Positions 37,768-47,830 are shown, counted from the stretch's first letter. The stretch: 64,000 bases of DNA from Chlamydiales bacterium (GCA_022601635.1 JAJACG010000024.1:81240-145239); one strand, 5' to 3'. Numbers and translations are program-made. Notes: a model not told the origin generated them from the sequence alone.

Positions 37768-38486
37768 TGAAACTATTTGCCCTAGCCGACCTCCACTTAA
37801 GTCATGGAGTTCCTAACAAAAAAATGGATGTCTTTGGTCCTAACTGGACCAACTACATGGAGCGCATTGAGTCCAACTGGAAGGCTGCTGTCTCTGATGA
37901 AGATTTAGTGCTGCTTCCAGGTGACATCTCATGGGCACTGAAATTGGAAGAGGCGCAGGCCGATTTTGACTTTTTGGAGCAGCTGCCTGGTACGAAAGTG
38001 ATGATCCGCGGCAACCATGATTACTGGTGGAGCTCTGCTTCAAAAGTTCGTGCAGCGCTACCCCCATCGCTCCATATCATTCAAAATGATGTCTTTAACA
38101 TCCAAGATTTTTCGATTGCAGGCTGCCGTTTCTGGGATAGTCCTGAGCTCGATTTTTCCCATCTCTATACGGGTAATTTTGTGCCACCTCCAATAGAAGA
38201 GCGGCTTTACAAGCGCGAGTTGGGTCGTTTAGAGATGAGTTTGAAGCAGCTGGATCAAAAGGCTAAGTATCGCCTTGCGATGACGCACTATCCGCCGATC
38301 GGTACAGATTTGGGGCCATCGGAGGCGAGTCTGTTATTTGAGAAGTACAGGGTGGATTTGGTGGCGTTTGGGCATCTGCACGCTTTGAATGAGACGGGGG
38401 AGTTATTTGGCACGGCTCGTGGAGTGCGTTATCTCTTTGTTGCGGCTGACCATGTTGACTGCAAGCCGGTCGAAATCACTTTTTGA
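37767..38486 (+). CDS. Metallophosphoesterase
   Basis: LFALADLHLSHG, LLPGDISWA, IRGNHDYWW, GHLHAL. Confidence 0.88.
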   Translation: MKLFALADLHLSHGVPNKKMDVFGPNWTNYMERIESNWKAAVSDEDLVLLPGDISWALKLEEAQADFDFLEQLPGTKVMIRGNHDYWWSSASKVRAALPPSLHIIQNDVFNIQDFSIAGCRFWDSPELDFSHLYTGNFVPPPIEERLYKRELGRLEMSLKQLDQKAKYRLAMTHYPPIGTDLGPSEASLLFEKYRVDLVAFGHLHALNETGELFGTARGVRYLFVAADHVDCKPVEITF

Positions 38487-39429
38487 CCATCTCTTTGAGC
38501 CACTTCTTGACTTCGGGAATGTCTGGATCATCTGATTTAATAGCAGTCGCTTCCGCCCTTTTTGAACGTTTCTTTGAGAGCTCTTGCCATGGAGTTGGAT
38601 CGAAACCCATCCTCTCAAAATGAATCGCTGCCAGATCCAAAAATTCGCGGAAACTTCCCTCATCAGGAAGAAGAGGAAGTGTTGCCTGTGCCATCTGACA
38701 AAAAAGTGGATGATTGGATGATTCAACTAGGTAGAGCAAAATCTCCTCAGCAAGCTCCAAGCTCTTCACCTTGCGGATCAACTGCTCTAAATAGGCGGTG
38801 CCCTCTTGCGGATTCTGCAAAATGGCCACACGTGCCAATAGAAAATCAAAGAAAAGAGGCTCAGAAATGTAGGGATAAAAGCCCTCGACTAAGTCATAGG
38901 CGTACTCAATATTCCCTGAGTCAATCTGCGTTGCGATATATTGATAGAGAAATTGATCGAGATTATGCGCACAATGCTGCTGGAAGGCTTGATAGACAGC
39001 TTGCGGATCGGCTCCCTCATCAACATGGTCGTCAAAGATCTGCTCTAGATAGTCGACGATCTCTTGCAGCTCCTCCTCATATTGCAGATCACCCTGTTCA
39101 AAGTGCAGGATCTGGAAGTCGAGCTCATCACAAAAAACTGAAGGGCAGCGCTGCTGTGGCAGGTGGCGGCGCCAGAGCTCAAAAAGAAGAAGGTAGGCAT
39201 AATCATTGTCTGCAGCCAGCGTATCAGCCATCTCGTCCGGACTATCAAACTCCTCCGCCATCTGCTCAAAGAGCTCAACAGTAGGGATCGTCAAACCAGC
39301 CTCTTGCAGCTGCATGAAGAGCTCACCATCATCCAATGCACGATAGTCCTGCTTCTGCCACTGCTCGAGTGGCTCATCTGCACCAGGCAGATGCATCATA
39401 TTGTATCTGGCACGTCTATGAAGCTGCAT
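38476..39429 (-). CDS. Hypothetical acidic helical protein (317 aa)
   Basis: Long ORF convergent with and overlapping the phosphoesterase by 11 nt; no motif recognised. Confidence 0.7.
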   Translation of the reverse strand: MQLHRRARYNMMHLPGADEPLEQWQKQDYRALDDGELFMQLQEAGLTIPTVELFEQMAEEFDSPDEMADTLAADNDYAYLLLFELWRRHLPQQRCPSVFCDELDFQILHFEQGDLQYEEELQEIVDYLEQIFDDHVDEGADPQAVYQAFQQHCAHNLDQFLYQYIATQIDSGNIEYAYDLVEGFYPYISEPLFFDFLLARVAILQNPQEGTAYLEQLIRKVKSLELAEEILLYLVESSNHPLFCQMAQATLPLLPDEGSFREFLDLAAIHFERMGFDPTPWQELSKKRSKRAEATAIKSDDPDIPEVKKWLKEMVKK

Positions 39430-39460
39430 TACTTAACAATCCCACCTTTTTTCAATCTTT

Positions 39461-41323
39461 TCAATCCTTTTTTGCATGCCATCTATTAAGCAAAAGAGCG
39501 TTGCCCACCACACAGAGTGAGCTCGCTGCCATAGCAAATCCTGCAAAAATTGGATTCAATAACCCAAAGACCGCCAATACGATCCCCACAATATTATAAA
39601 TGAAGGCAAAAAATAGGTTTTGCCACACCTTATAAAATGTTTTCTTTGATAGAGAAATAGCATCATATACTGATTTTAAATCATTATGCATCAAAGTAAT
39701 ATCTGCTGCTTCCATAGCAATATCGGTCCCAGTTCGCATTGCAAAACCAACAGAGGCTGCTGCAAGAGCTGGCGCATCATTGATCCCGTCACCCACCATG
39801 GCTGCATGTTCATAGCTCTTGACTACATTCGCCTTATCACCAGGCAGAACCTGAGCTCTATAATCAATCTCCAACTCAGAGGCAAAGCGCTTAGCCGCCT
39901 CCTCCTGATCACCAGTCACCATGATCAGCTCTAGATCGAGCGATTTGAGCAGCGTGATCCCTCGCTTGGTTGTGCCACGAAGAACATCGCTCACAATGAA
40001 GAAGCCAGCCACCTGCTGCTCATCAGCGAGGCAGATGACAGAAGGCCCCTCAGGCTCTTGGAATTCTAGGCCTAGTTCGCGCATCCAACGTACCGACCCA
40101 ACGCGCCACAATTTGTTATCAACAACACCTTCCACACCCTTTCCAGAGATCGCCTGAAACTGCGTTACGCTCTTGTTTGAACCCTCTTGTGCAATGACTT
40201 GGGCGATTGGATGTTCCGATGCACTCTCCAGTGCAGCGGCGATTTCGACCAACTCAGGTTCTGGCTTATCAACAAGCTTTGGCTTGCCCTCAGTCAGAGT
40301 GCCCGTTTTGTCGAGTAGGATTGTTTTGAGGTTTTTGGCCTTTTCGATCGCTTGAGCGTTGCGCACCAAGATTCCAGCTTGAGCCGCTTTGCCAACGGCA
40401 ACCATGATGACGGTGGGAATAGCGAGGCCAACCGCGCAGGGGCAGGCGACGACGAGCACAGCGACGGCGTTGACGATTGCTTCAGCAAAGTTGCCAGTGA
40501 GCCACCAAACAATCAAGGTGGCTAAACTAATGCCGAGTACAAGAGGAACGAAGAAGCCGCTGACTGTGTCAGCGAGATTTTGGACAGGCGCTCTAGAGGC
40601 CTGAGCCTCATTGACAAGCTCAATAATTGTGGCAAGGGCAGTCTTATCACCAACAGCTGTCGCTTTGCCCTCTAGGACGCCATTGCTATTTTGGGTTCCG
40701 GCGAAGAGATTCATGCCCTCTTGCTTGTGGATCTGTTCGCTCTCTCCAGTGAGCATTGATTCGTCGACGTGAGAGTCTCCGGAGATCACGACGCCATCAA
40801 TCGGCACCTTTTCGCCGGGGCGCACCTGGAAGATATCATCGATCACCATCTCAGCAACTGGTAGGGCGACCCACTGCCCCTCTCTTTTGACGCGCGCCAT
40901 CTTGGGCTGCAGCTGCATGAGCGATTTAACAGCGCCAGAGGTCTTTTCTGAGGCGCGCTGCTCCAAATACCTGCCGATGCGCACCAAAGTAATAATAATG
41001 GCACCTGTCTCAAAATAGAGATGCTCTTTGAGTCCAAAGATAAAAACGACACTACTAAATAGGTAGGCGGCTGATGTACCTAGAGTTACAAGCACGTCCA
41101 TACCAATCATGCGCATCTTAAGCGCTTGATAGCTATTCCTATAGAAGGTGGCACCGAAGACAAACTGCACCACTGTTGCCAAAATGAAGGTGGCCCACGT
41201 TGGCAGCAGCGGAATTAAAGTTTCGATTAATAAAGGGAGCGTTAAAGCTGAACAGATAATCAGCTCTATGAGTGCTCTCTCGGAGCTTTTTTCTCCCTGC
41301 ATCTGGTGGTGACTATGGTCCAA
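39461..41323 (-). CDS. P1B-type heavy-metal (Cu-type) transporting ATPase lacking a classical N-terminal HMA domain
   Basis: VVACPCAVGLAIP, LLDKTGTLTEGKP, SEHPIAQ, MVGDGINDAPALAAASVGFAM; His-rich start MDHSHHQMQGEKS. Confidence 0.95.
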   Translation of the reverse strand: MDHSHHQMQGEKSSERALIELIICSALTLPLLIETLIPLLPTWATFILATVVQFVFGATFYRNSYQALKMRMIGMDVLVTLGTSAAYLFSSVVFIFGLKEHLYFETGAIIITLVRIGRYLEQRASEKTSGAVKSLMQLQPKMARVKREGQWVALPVAEMVIDDIFQVRPGEKVPIDGVVISGDSHVDESMLTGESEQIHKQEGMNLFAGTQNSNGVLEGKATAVGDKTALATIIELVNEAQASRAPVQNLADTVSGFFVPLVLGISLATLIVWWLTGNFAEAIVNAVAVLVVACPCAVGLAIPTVIMVAVGKAAQAGILVRNAQAIEKAKNLKTILLDKTGTLTEGKPKLVDKPEPELVEIAAALESASEHPIAQVIAQEGSNKSVTQFQAISGKGVEGVVDNKLWRVGSVRWMRELGLEFQEPEGPSVICLADEQQVAGFFIVSDVLRGTTKRGITLLKSLDLELIMVTGDQEEAAKRFASELEIDYRAQVLPGDKANVVKSYEHAAMVGDGINDAPALAAASVGFAMRTGTDIAMEAADITLMHNDLKSVYDAISLSKKTFYKVWQNLFFAFIYNIVGIVLAVFGLLNPIFAGFAMAASSLCVVGNALLLNRWHAKKD

Positions 41324-41430
41324 TTAATAGTTCCTAAATTAAAACTAATCTTTTTTATCCATTTAAATAATAAATTAACACTTTTGTGATATAATTTAGA
41401 ACAGTTTTTTTTATTACTAAGGAAAGTACT

Positions 41431-43080
41431 ATGAACCCAGTTACAACAAACTCTTCTTCACAAGGACCTTCAGCTAAAAGGGTAGATAGCACACCCTCTC
41501 TATTCGGACGCATCGCTAAAGCGGTTGCAAGTTTCTTTGCTTCACTATTTTGCTGTATGCGCCCACAACGGAACGATCTAGATGAGCACACTGTTGTACA
41601 GTTTGATGAAATTCCAGAGGGTCTGCAGCCAGTTCAAGACATAGCAAATACAGCCATTGATCAGCGCACAGAGTTTGAGAAGTTGAAAGCTGCTCTAGAG
41701 ATCGATTTTCTTGCTGAAAAGGCGCCAATTGAGGTGACTGAAGAGAGTATTATACATCTCATCTACTCTCCAAAGAGTTCGTTGCAAGAGAGAGTAGATA
41801 AGCTTCCTGCCGAGCAAAAAGCGGAGCTGCAAGAGACCTTGGATGCGAAAGAGGCAGAATTTCAAAAGTACAAAGATGCAGCTAGTTTACACAATGAATG
41901 GGTAGATACTGCAGCTACAATGGATGATACAGAATGGGCGGGTGTGGTTGAGCATCTCAATAGTTGTAGGGACGTTAAGGGATGGAAGGATTTTGCCCAA
42001 AAACTAGTAGACAAGCGCTATCAGAGTAGAATCGATGAAACGGGGCATAAGCTTGAATATGAGCTGCAGATTCCAAGAGAGCGTGCCAATGAGAGTGACT
42101 TTGAACGTTACGATGCACTACTCACCAGCTCTGATCAGCTAAGATGTGAGATTATAGAACATCAAGCTTTGCGTGCAGATAAAAAATCTACTTTAGAGAG
42201 GAAGCGGGGAAGTCATCTAATGCCACAAAGACCAGAGCCAGATTATCAATCTATCGCTCAGTTTCACGAAAGTTGGGTCAGCTATCTTCAGGATTTGCGT
42301 CAGTTCTATAAGTTGTCTGAAGAAGAAAGAGTAGTTTTTGAAGCAAAGATGGAGGGGTTGCAAGCTGTTCGTAATCAGATCAATCTAAAAACCCAAGAGA
42401 GAGCAGCGCGTTGGTTGTCAGCTCCTCACGCTGTATTGAGCGCTGCATCTACTTCAGCAATTGCAGTGAACCGCGTTGAAAGGAAATCAGAGGCGGTAGA
42501 AGAATTCCAAGCAAATGATAAGAAGCTTGAAGATGAGATCGCAGTTCTAAAAAGGACCTACAGTAAATGCGAAGATAGCTTGAAGGCGGGCAAAAATTTT
42601 GCAGTGAAAAGGAAAAGTTTTGGCAGGGAAGTGAAGTACACTGCAAAAGATGTCCGCGAATTTAAAGCTGTTAGGAAATCCAGAGTTACAGATGCTGACC
42701 GAGCAATGAGAAGTCATAGTGATGATTTTAGAGTCAAAGCAAGCTCCTATGTTGAGAGCATGAAATCCTATAAAGAAGCTGAGCAGGAAATTAAAGAATT
42801 AGAAGCAGGCCTTGCCCAGGCAGAGCGCAAACTAGCAGGTATGCTGGCTGAACAAGAGAGAGGGTCTGCAGAAATTCTTAGTCTAAAACCTAGAATTGAA
42901 AGAGAGAAAGCTATTCGAGAGTCCATTGCTAGCTATAAGGAAATTGTTGAGTCCTACAACTACTGGGGAAGTGGTCAAGGGCATGCAGCCTTTGGACTAC
43001 CAAAGCCAGAGGCTAGGAGTGCCCGAACTCTTCTAGCAAGCAGAGTGAGCGAACAAGACCTCACCTGTCTCGGTGCATAA
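41431..43080 (+). CDS. Hypothetical coiled-coil protein (549 aa)
   Basis: Ser/Thr/Pro-rich N-terminus followed by short hydrophobic/Cys patch (AVASFFASLFCCM) and long charged helical regions. Confidence 0.75.
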   Translation: MNPVTTNSSSQGPSAKRVDSTPSLFGRIAKAVASFFASLFCCMRPQRNDLDEHTVVQFDEIPEGLQPVQDIANTAIDQRTEFEKLKAALEIDFLAEKAPIEVTEESIIHLIYSPKSSLQERVDKLPAEQKAELQETLDAKEAEFQKYKDAASLHNEWVDTAATMDDTEWAGVVEHLNSCRDVKGWKDFAQKLVDKRYQSRIDETGHKLEYELQIPRERANESDFERYDALLTSSDQLRCEIIEHQALRADKKSTLERKRGSHLMPQRPEPDYQSIAQFHESWVSYLQDLRQFYKLSEEERVVFEAKMEGLQAVRNQINLKTQERAARWLSAPHAVLSAASTSAIAVNRVERKSEAVEEFQANDKKLEDEIAVLKRTYSKCEDSLKAGKNFAVKRKSFGREVKYTAKDVREFKAVRKSRVTDADRAMRSHSDDFRVKASSYVESMKSYKEAEQEIKELEAGLAQAERKLAGMLAEQERGSAEILSLKPRIEREKAIRESIASYKEIVESYNYWGSGQGHAAFGLPKPEARSARTLLASRVSEQDLTCLGA

Positions 43081-43143
43081 AATCCCCCTAGTCGAAAAGA
43101 GAGAAGTTTGCTAGTCTCGACTCTTATCAATTAGGAGTCAAAC

Positions 43144-45540
43144 TTGAACTGTCTACTTCTCATTCCACTACTTTTTTCATCTCTATTTGCCTCTTTTTCC
43201 ATAAAAGAGAGACAACCCAATTGGCGACACACCGTCATCCAAAATCATGAAAATGGCAACCCAAAGCTAGTCATCTTCCACGAAGAGGGAGAACCGACCA
43301 AAGAGGTCTGCTTCTACCCAAATGGCGTTATCAAAAGCGAAGCCGATCTCCTCGGAGACCACTACCACGGCGGCTGCCGCCTCTTCCACATCGGCGGAGA
43401 GATCTCCAAGCGCTGCATGTACAATCAAGGCAAACTCGATGGCCTCGTCGAATCCTTCTACCCCAATGGCAAAATCGAAAGCCGTTGCTCATACCGACTC
43501 GGTGAAAAAGAGGGCCAGTGGCAGCAATTTTTTGCCAATGGTCAGAAAAAAGAGGAGGCTTTCTACAGCGATGGCAAAGTCGAAGGCACACTAACCTCCT
43601 ACTACGAAGATGGATCCAAAAAGTGTGAGACCAATTACACAAGAGGACTTCCGATCGGCAAATCGATGGAGTGGTACTCCCAAGAGGAGGGCGATGGTGA
43701 TCTTAAAGTTGTTCGGCTTTACAAAGAGGGCCTTCTACACGGTGATGGTCAAAATCCAGCTGTTATGCGCTACGGCCTTCAGGAGAGCCTTCTCGAAATA
43801 CAGGACTTCAAACATGGCAAACCCTTTGGGCTACACATCAAATACCACCCAAATGGGGAAGTCGCCTACCGCATTAACTACGTCGGTGGTGAAAAAGAGG
43901 GGAAAGAGCTCTACTACAGTGATGATGGCAAAGAGTGTGGTAGCGGAATCTATGTCAAAGGACAACCAGTAGGTGTCCATCAGCTTTACAGCAATGATGG
44001 TACACTCTTGAAACGTGCCCGCTATGACCAGGATGGGAAATTGAGTGAGCCGATTGCTGAGTACTATCCAAATGGGCAGCTTCGATTGGCCTATGAGCTA
44101 GATGGGAAGGATTTTGAAGGCTCTTTTCGCGAGTGGTATCCAGATGGCTCTTTGAAAAATGATTATAACTATGCCAAGGGCAAGCTTGAGGGTGAGCAGC
44201 TGGAGTACTACCAAGGTGGGCAGATCAAGTTGCGCGCCAATCTAATTGCGGGACAGTTTGACGCCAATTATGAGGAGTGGTTTGCAGATGGGCAGCCCCG
44301 TTTTTTGCGGCACTACAGGGATGGAGTCTTAGAGGGGCTTTACCGTGAGTGGTTTGCAGATGGCTCTTTACGTGTGGAGGGGAGCTATGTGGCTGGCAAC
44401 AAGGAGGGGCTTTACCGTGAGTATACTGATGAGGGGGCTCTTCTTTTTGAGGGGCGCTATGTTTTGGGGCAGCCTAATGGTTTGATCCGTAACTGGTATT
44501 CTGATGGAACGCTGGCACAGGAGAGCCACTTTTTGAATGGCAAGCGTGAGGGTGTAGAGAAGAAGTATTGGCCTAATGGTCAAGTTGAATCACAGGCGAC
44601 CTTTATTGCGGATGCTTTAGATGGGCAGGTGCAGAGCTGGCATCGAGATGGTTCGATCAAGGCGTTGATGCTCTATGATCGTGGCCAGCCGGTTGGGGAG
44701 CACCGCGAATATTATGCGCCAGTTGCGGAGGGTGTCCCAGGAAAGCTCTTTCGTGTTTACCACTATAAGGAGGGAAAGCTGCACGGTTTGCAGGAGTCTT
44801 TTCATGAGAGTGGTGAGATGGCGGCAACGATCTCTTATAGTGAGGGCAAATTGGATGGCCAGAAGAGGCAGTGGAATAGTGAGGGTGACCTGATTGAGGA
44901 GGCCAACTATGTAGCGGGCAAGATGGAGGGGCGTTACTTTCAGCGTTCCCCTCAAGGTGAGCTGCTCATTTTGAACTACAGCAATGACAAGCGGGAAGGG
45001 GAGCATACGGTCTACTACCCAGGTGGTGAATTCAAGAAGCTGGAGGCCAATTTTGCGGGTGATCTCTTAGAGGGTGAGGTTGTCGAATATAATGAGAAGG
45101 GCGTCAAAATGGCGAGCACCTTCTACGTGGGTGGAAGCCGTGAGGGACTAGCATCACTCTACTCGGAGGAGGGTGATTTGATCATGACGATGAAGTTTAT
45201 CAATGATCTAAGAGAGGGCACTGCTGTTAGCTTCTTCCCAAATGGTACGCTCTATCGAGAGGTGAGTTTTGTCAATGATTTGAGGCATGGCCCAACAAAG
45301 ACATATTTTGAAGATGGAGCTCTAGCTACTATCTACTACTATGTTGAGGATCAGCTTCACGGTCTTTGTCAGGAGTGGAATCGCGATGGATTCTTGATCT
45401 TTGAGGGGGAGTATGAGAATAACCTCAAGTGCGGCAAGTTTAATAAATATTTTAATGATGGTTCTCCAAAGATGTTGGCCAACTATAGGGAAGATGAGCT
45501 TGTGGGTGAAAAAAAGAGTTTTTCCCGTGAAGAGGCTTGA
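43144..45540 (+). CDS. Secreted YwqK/MORN_2-type repeat protein (798 aa, TTG start)
   Basis: Signal peptide; about 30 units of roughly 23 aa such as EYYPNGQLRLAYELDGKDFEGSFREWYPDGSLKNDYNYAKGKLEG. Confidence 0.85.
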   Translation: MNCLLLIPLLFSSLFASFSIKERQPNWRHTVIQNHENGNPKLVIFHEEGEPTKEVCFYPNGVIKSEADLLGDHYHGGCRLFHIGGEISKRCMYNQGKLDGLVESFYPNGKIESRCSYRLGEKEGQWQQFFANGQKKEEAFYSDGKVEGTLTSYYEDGSKKCETNYTRGLPIGKSMEWYSQEEGDGDLKVVRLYKEGLLHGDGQNPAVMRYGLQESLLEIQDFKHGKPFGLHIKYHPNGEVAYRINYVGGEKEGKELYYSDDGKECGSGIYVKGQPVGVHQLYSNDGTLLKRARYDQDGKLSEPIAEYYPNGQLRLAYELDGKDFEGSFREWYPDGSLKNDYNYAKGKLEGEQLEYYQGGQIKLRANLIAGQFDANYEEWFADGQPRFLRHYRDGVLEGLYREWFADGSLRVEGSYVAGNKEGLYREYTDEGALLFEGRYVLGQPNGLIRNWYSDGTLAQESHFLNGKREGVEKKYWPNGQVESQATFIADALDGQVQSWHRDGSIKALMLYDRGQPVGEHREYYAPVAEGVPGKLFRVYHYKEGKLHGLQESFHESGEMAATISYSEGKLDGQKRQWNSEGDLIEEANYVAGKMEGRYFQRSPQGELLILNYSNDKREGEHTVYYPGGEFKKLEANFAGDLLEGEVVEYNEKGVKMASTFYVGGSREGLASLYSEEGDLIMTMKFINDLREGTAVSFFPNGTLYREVSFVNDLRHGPTKTYFEDGALATIYYYVEDQLHGLCQEWNRDGFLIFEGEYENNLKCGKFNKYFNDGSPKMLANYREDELVGEKKSFSREEA

Positions 45541-45575
45541 TTCAGCAGTAAATACTCTGCTATAATACTTGCCCT

Positions 45576-47042
45576 ATGCAACAACAGGATACTTGGAAGA
45601 AAGAGGGTGGCTACATCTGGTCTTTGATAGGATCGGCTGTAGGTTTTGCAAATATTTTGAGCTTTAGCGCGCTTTGCTATCGCAATGGCGGCGGAGCTTT
45701 TCTGATTCCCTATATCATTGCGCATCTGATCATCGGTCTCCCGATGCTCTTTTTGGAGGGGTTGATTGGTCAGAAGACCAAGCTACCGATTGTCTCTGCG
45801 ATGGGCAATGTAGCAGGAACTCCTGGCAAGATGTTGGGCTGGCTTGCTGTCTTTAGCTGCGCAACAATTGGCGGTTTTTACATGGTATTGACCGGATTTG
45901 CTGTAGCATATAGTTACTTTTCAGCAGCAGGTTCTATTGGTGCGGACAGCGCCTTCTTTTTCAAGAACAGCTTTTTGCATGACTCTGGCAGCTTGGGTGT
46001 CTGGGGTGGTTTAGCGATTGGTGTCTTGCTTTCAACTATTTTGGTGGCGGGATTTTCTTGGGCTGTTTTGGCGCGCGATATTCGCTCTGGGGTGGAGCGT
46101 CTCTGTACGGTCTTTTTGCCTCTTTTGGCAGTATTGATTGTCTCTTTTGCTATTGCGGCATTCTGTTTGCCGGGCTCGCTTATGGGTGTGCGCCACTTTT
46201 TGATGCCCAACTTTGATCGTTTGGGTGATTGGACGCTTTGGCGCGATGTTTTTGGACAGGTCTTTTTTAGTCTTTCGCTTGGTTTGGGTATTGTGACTGG
46301 CTATTCGCGTCACAATCCAGAGAGTTTTAGTATACCGCGTGCGATGGTGCGTGTGGCGTTGGGAGATTTCTTGATCTCCTTTGTCTCTGGTTTGGCAATT
46401 TTTGGCTGTATCGGCTTTATGAGTGCGAAGAGTGGGCTGGCCATTTCAAGTATTATTTCTTCGGATAGCGCATTTGAGATCGGTTTTGTTATCTTCCCAA
46501 CGATTTTGTCGCAGTTTGGTGAGGTGGCAGCGCGTATTGTGGGGCCGATCTTCTTCTTCTGCATCTTCATTGCGGGTGTGACGGGCGTCTTCTCCATTGC
46601 GGAGAGTGTGGCTGGCAACATTGAGGTTGAGTTCCAGAAGGGAAGAAAGCAAGCTGTTGCGATTGCGATGGGAATGATCACTCTGATTGCACTTCCTTTT
46701 TGCATGGGCAATGGGCAGCATGTGATTGGAGCGATGGCGCCGATGGTACTTGGTAACACGATGTTGATTGGTGGAATTGCGGAAATTCTATTCTTTTTGG
46801 TGCTTTCGAGTGTGATTGGCAACGATCCGCTCTGGTTCTCGGGTAAGAAGCGCAGCTATCCCTTCTTAGCGTTGAAGTATGGTGTCTTCCCACTTTTGGC
46901 ACTGACCTTCCTTGGTGCGATGTATCAGGAGGTACGAAGCGGTTTCCATGCAGCTGAGGCTGTCCGCTGGTCGTGGCTTGCCTGTGCTCTGCTAGCCTCT
47001 GCTTTCTTGAGCAGGCGACGCACCATTCCGGTCACTGCATGA
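45576..47042 (+). CDS. Sodium-dependent transporter, NSS/SNF family
   Basis: WSLIGSAVGFANILSFSALCYRNGGGAFLIPYIIAHLIIGLPMLFLEGLIGQ; multiple TMs. Confidence 0.92.
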   Translation: MQQQDTWKKEGGYIWSLIGSAVGFANILSFSALCYRNGGGAFLIPYIIAHLIIGLPMLFLEGLIGQKTKLPIVSAMGNVAGTPGKMLGWLAVFSCATIGGFYMVLTGFAVAYSYFSAAGSIGADSAFFFKNSFLHDSGSLGVWGGLAIGVLLSTILVAGFSWAVLARDIRSGVERLCTVFLPLLAVLIVSFAIAAFCLPGSLMGVRHFLMPNFDRLGDWTLWRDVFGQVFFSLSLGLGIVTGYSRHNPESFSIPRAMVRVALGDFLISFVSGLAIFGCIGFMSAKSGLAISSIISSDSAFEIGFVIFPTILSQFGEVAARIVGPIFFFCIFIAGVTGVFSIAESVAGNIEVEFQKGRKQAVAIAMGMITLIALPFCMGNGQHVIGAMAPMVLGNTMLIGGIAEILFFLVLSSVIGNDPLWFSGKKRSYPFLALKYGVFPLLALTFLGAMYQEVRSGFHAAEAVRWSWLACALLASAFLSRRRTIPVTA

Positions 47043-47353
47043 GCATGCTGATACAGTTTCAGCTACCGGGGGGCAAAATCACTGTTCCTTCAGATGTTTA
47101 CAAAACGCATGAGATTGTCGGTAGCAGGGCAATCGATCTCTATGTCTATCGCTATGTGATTGGAAGACTCTCGTCTATGCAAGATGTCGCTTATAAGAGC
47201 TATCTCGAGGCAGCAAAGGATGACAAGTTGACAGAGAAGCAGTACCATTTTTTGACAGCCGGCCTATTACAGATGGGAAGTATCCCGCTAGTTAGTGAGG
47301 TCACTCACATTGTGAAATCGGTGAAGAAAGGTTCGCCCGATCTTCCTGCATGA
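47039..47353 (+). CDS. Hypothetical protein (about 104 aa)
   Basis: ATGA overlap with the transporter stop; MSMLIQFQLPGGKITVPSDVYKTHEIVG... Confidence 0.55.
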   Translation: MSMLIQFQLPGGKITVPSDVYKTHEIVGSRAIDLYVYRYVIGRLSSMQDVAYKSYLEAAKDDKLTEKQYHFLTAGLLQMGSIPLVSEVTHIVKSVKKGSPDLPA

Positions 47354-47830
47354 GACCAATTCTACGCCCTCTTGCTCGGGCAATTCATGATCCTCTTCAA
47401 CAAAGAGCACATTTTTAAGAAGCCCATATTTGACAACCGCCTGAACCACCTTCTCACCAAATCCGCGGCCATAGGGTGGATCGGCAAAGATAATATCGAA
47501 GGGTGTTAAATACTCCAGGGAGGGGAAGAGGTTTTTCTTGATCAACTTGGTCTGCCCCTGCACCTCAAGCATACGGATATTGGCTTCAATGGATTTGATA
47601 GCGGCTCTATTTTGCTCGATGAAGGTGACCTGCCTAGCGCCTCTGCTCAGAGCTTCAAAACCGATGGTTCCAGCACCTGCAAAGAGATCTAAGAAGGTAG
47701 CCTCTTCGATTTCACTCTGAAGGATATTGAATAGCGATTCGCGCACTTTGCTCAAAGTGGGCCTTGTAGTCTCACCCTTGGGAGTGGCAAGTCTGCGCTT
47801 CTTATACTTTCCTGCAATAATCGTAATCAT
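47288..47830 (-). CDS. rsmD: 16S rRNA (guanine966-N2)-methyltransferase RsmD
   Basis: RPTLSKVRESLFNIL, FLDLFAGAGTIGFEALSRGA, IIFADPPYGRG. Confidence 0.95.
   Translation of the reverse strand: MITIIAGKYKKRRLATPKGETTRPTLSKVRESLFNILQSEIEEATFLDLFAGAGTIGFEALSRGARQVTFIEQNRAAIKSIEANIRMLEVQGQTKLIKKNLFPSLEYLTPFDIIFADPPYGRGFGEKVVQAVVKYGLLKNVLFVEEDHELPEQEGVELVSCRKIGRTFLHRFHNVSDLTN

Noticed and set aside
38562-39284. 240-aa + strand ORF antisense to the 38476-39429 gene
   Set aside because: Low-complexity basic/Ser/Gln composition typical of antisense frames; the opposite frame is acidic and protein-like and starts/ends cleanly.
46310-46822. 170-aa minus-strand ORF antisense to the NSS transporter
   Set aside because: Shadow of a clear multi-TM transporter gene.
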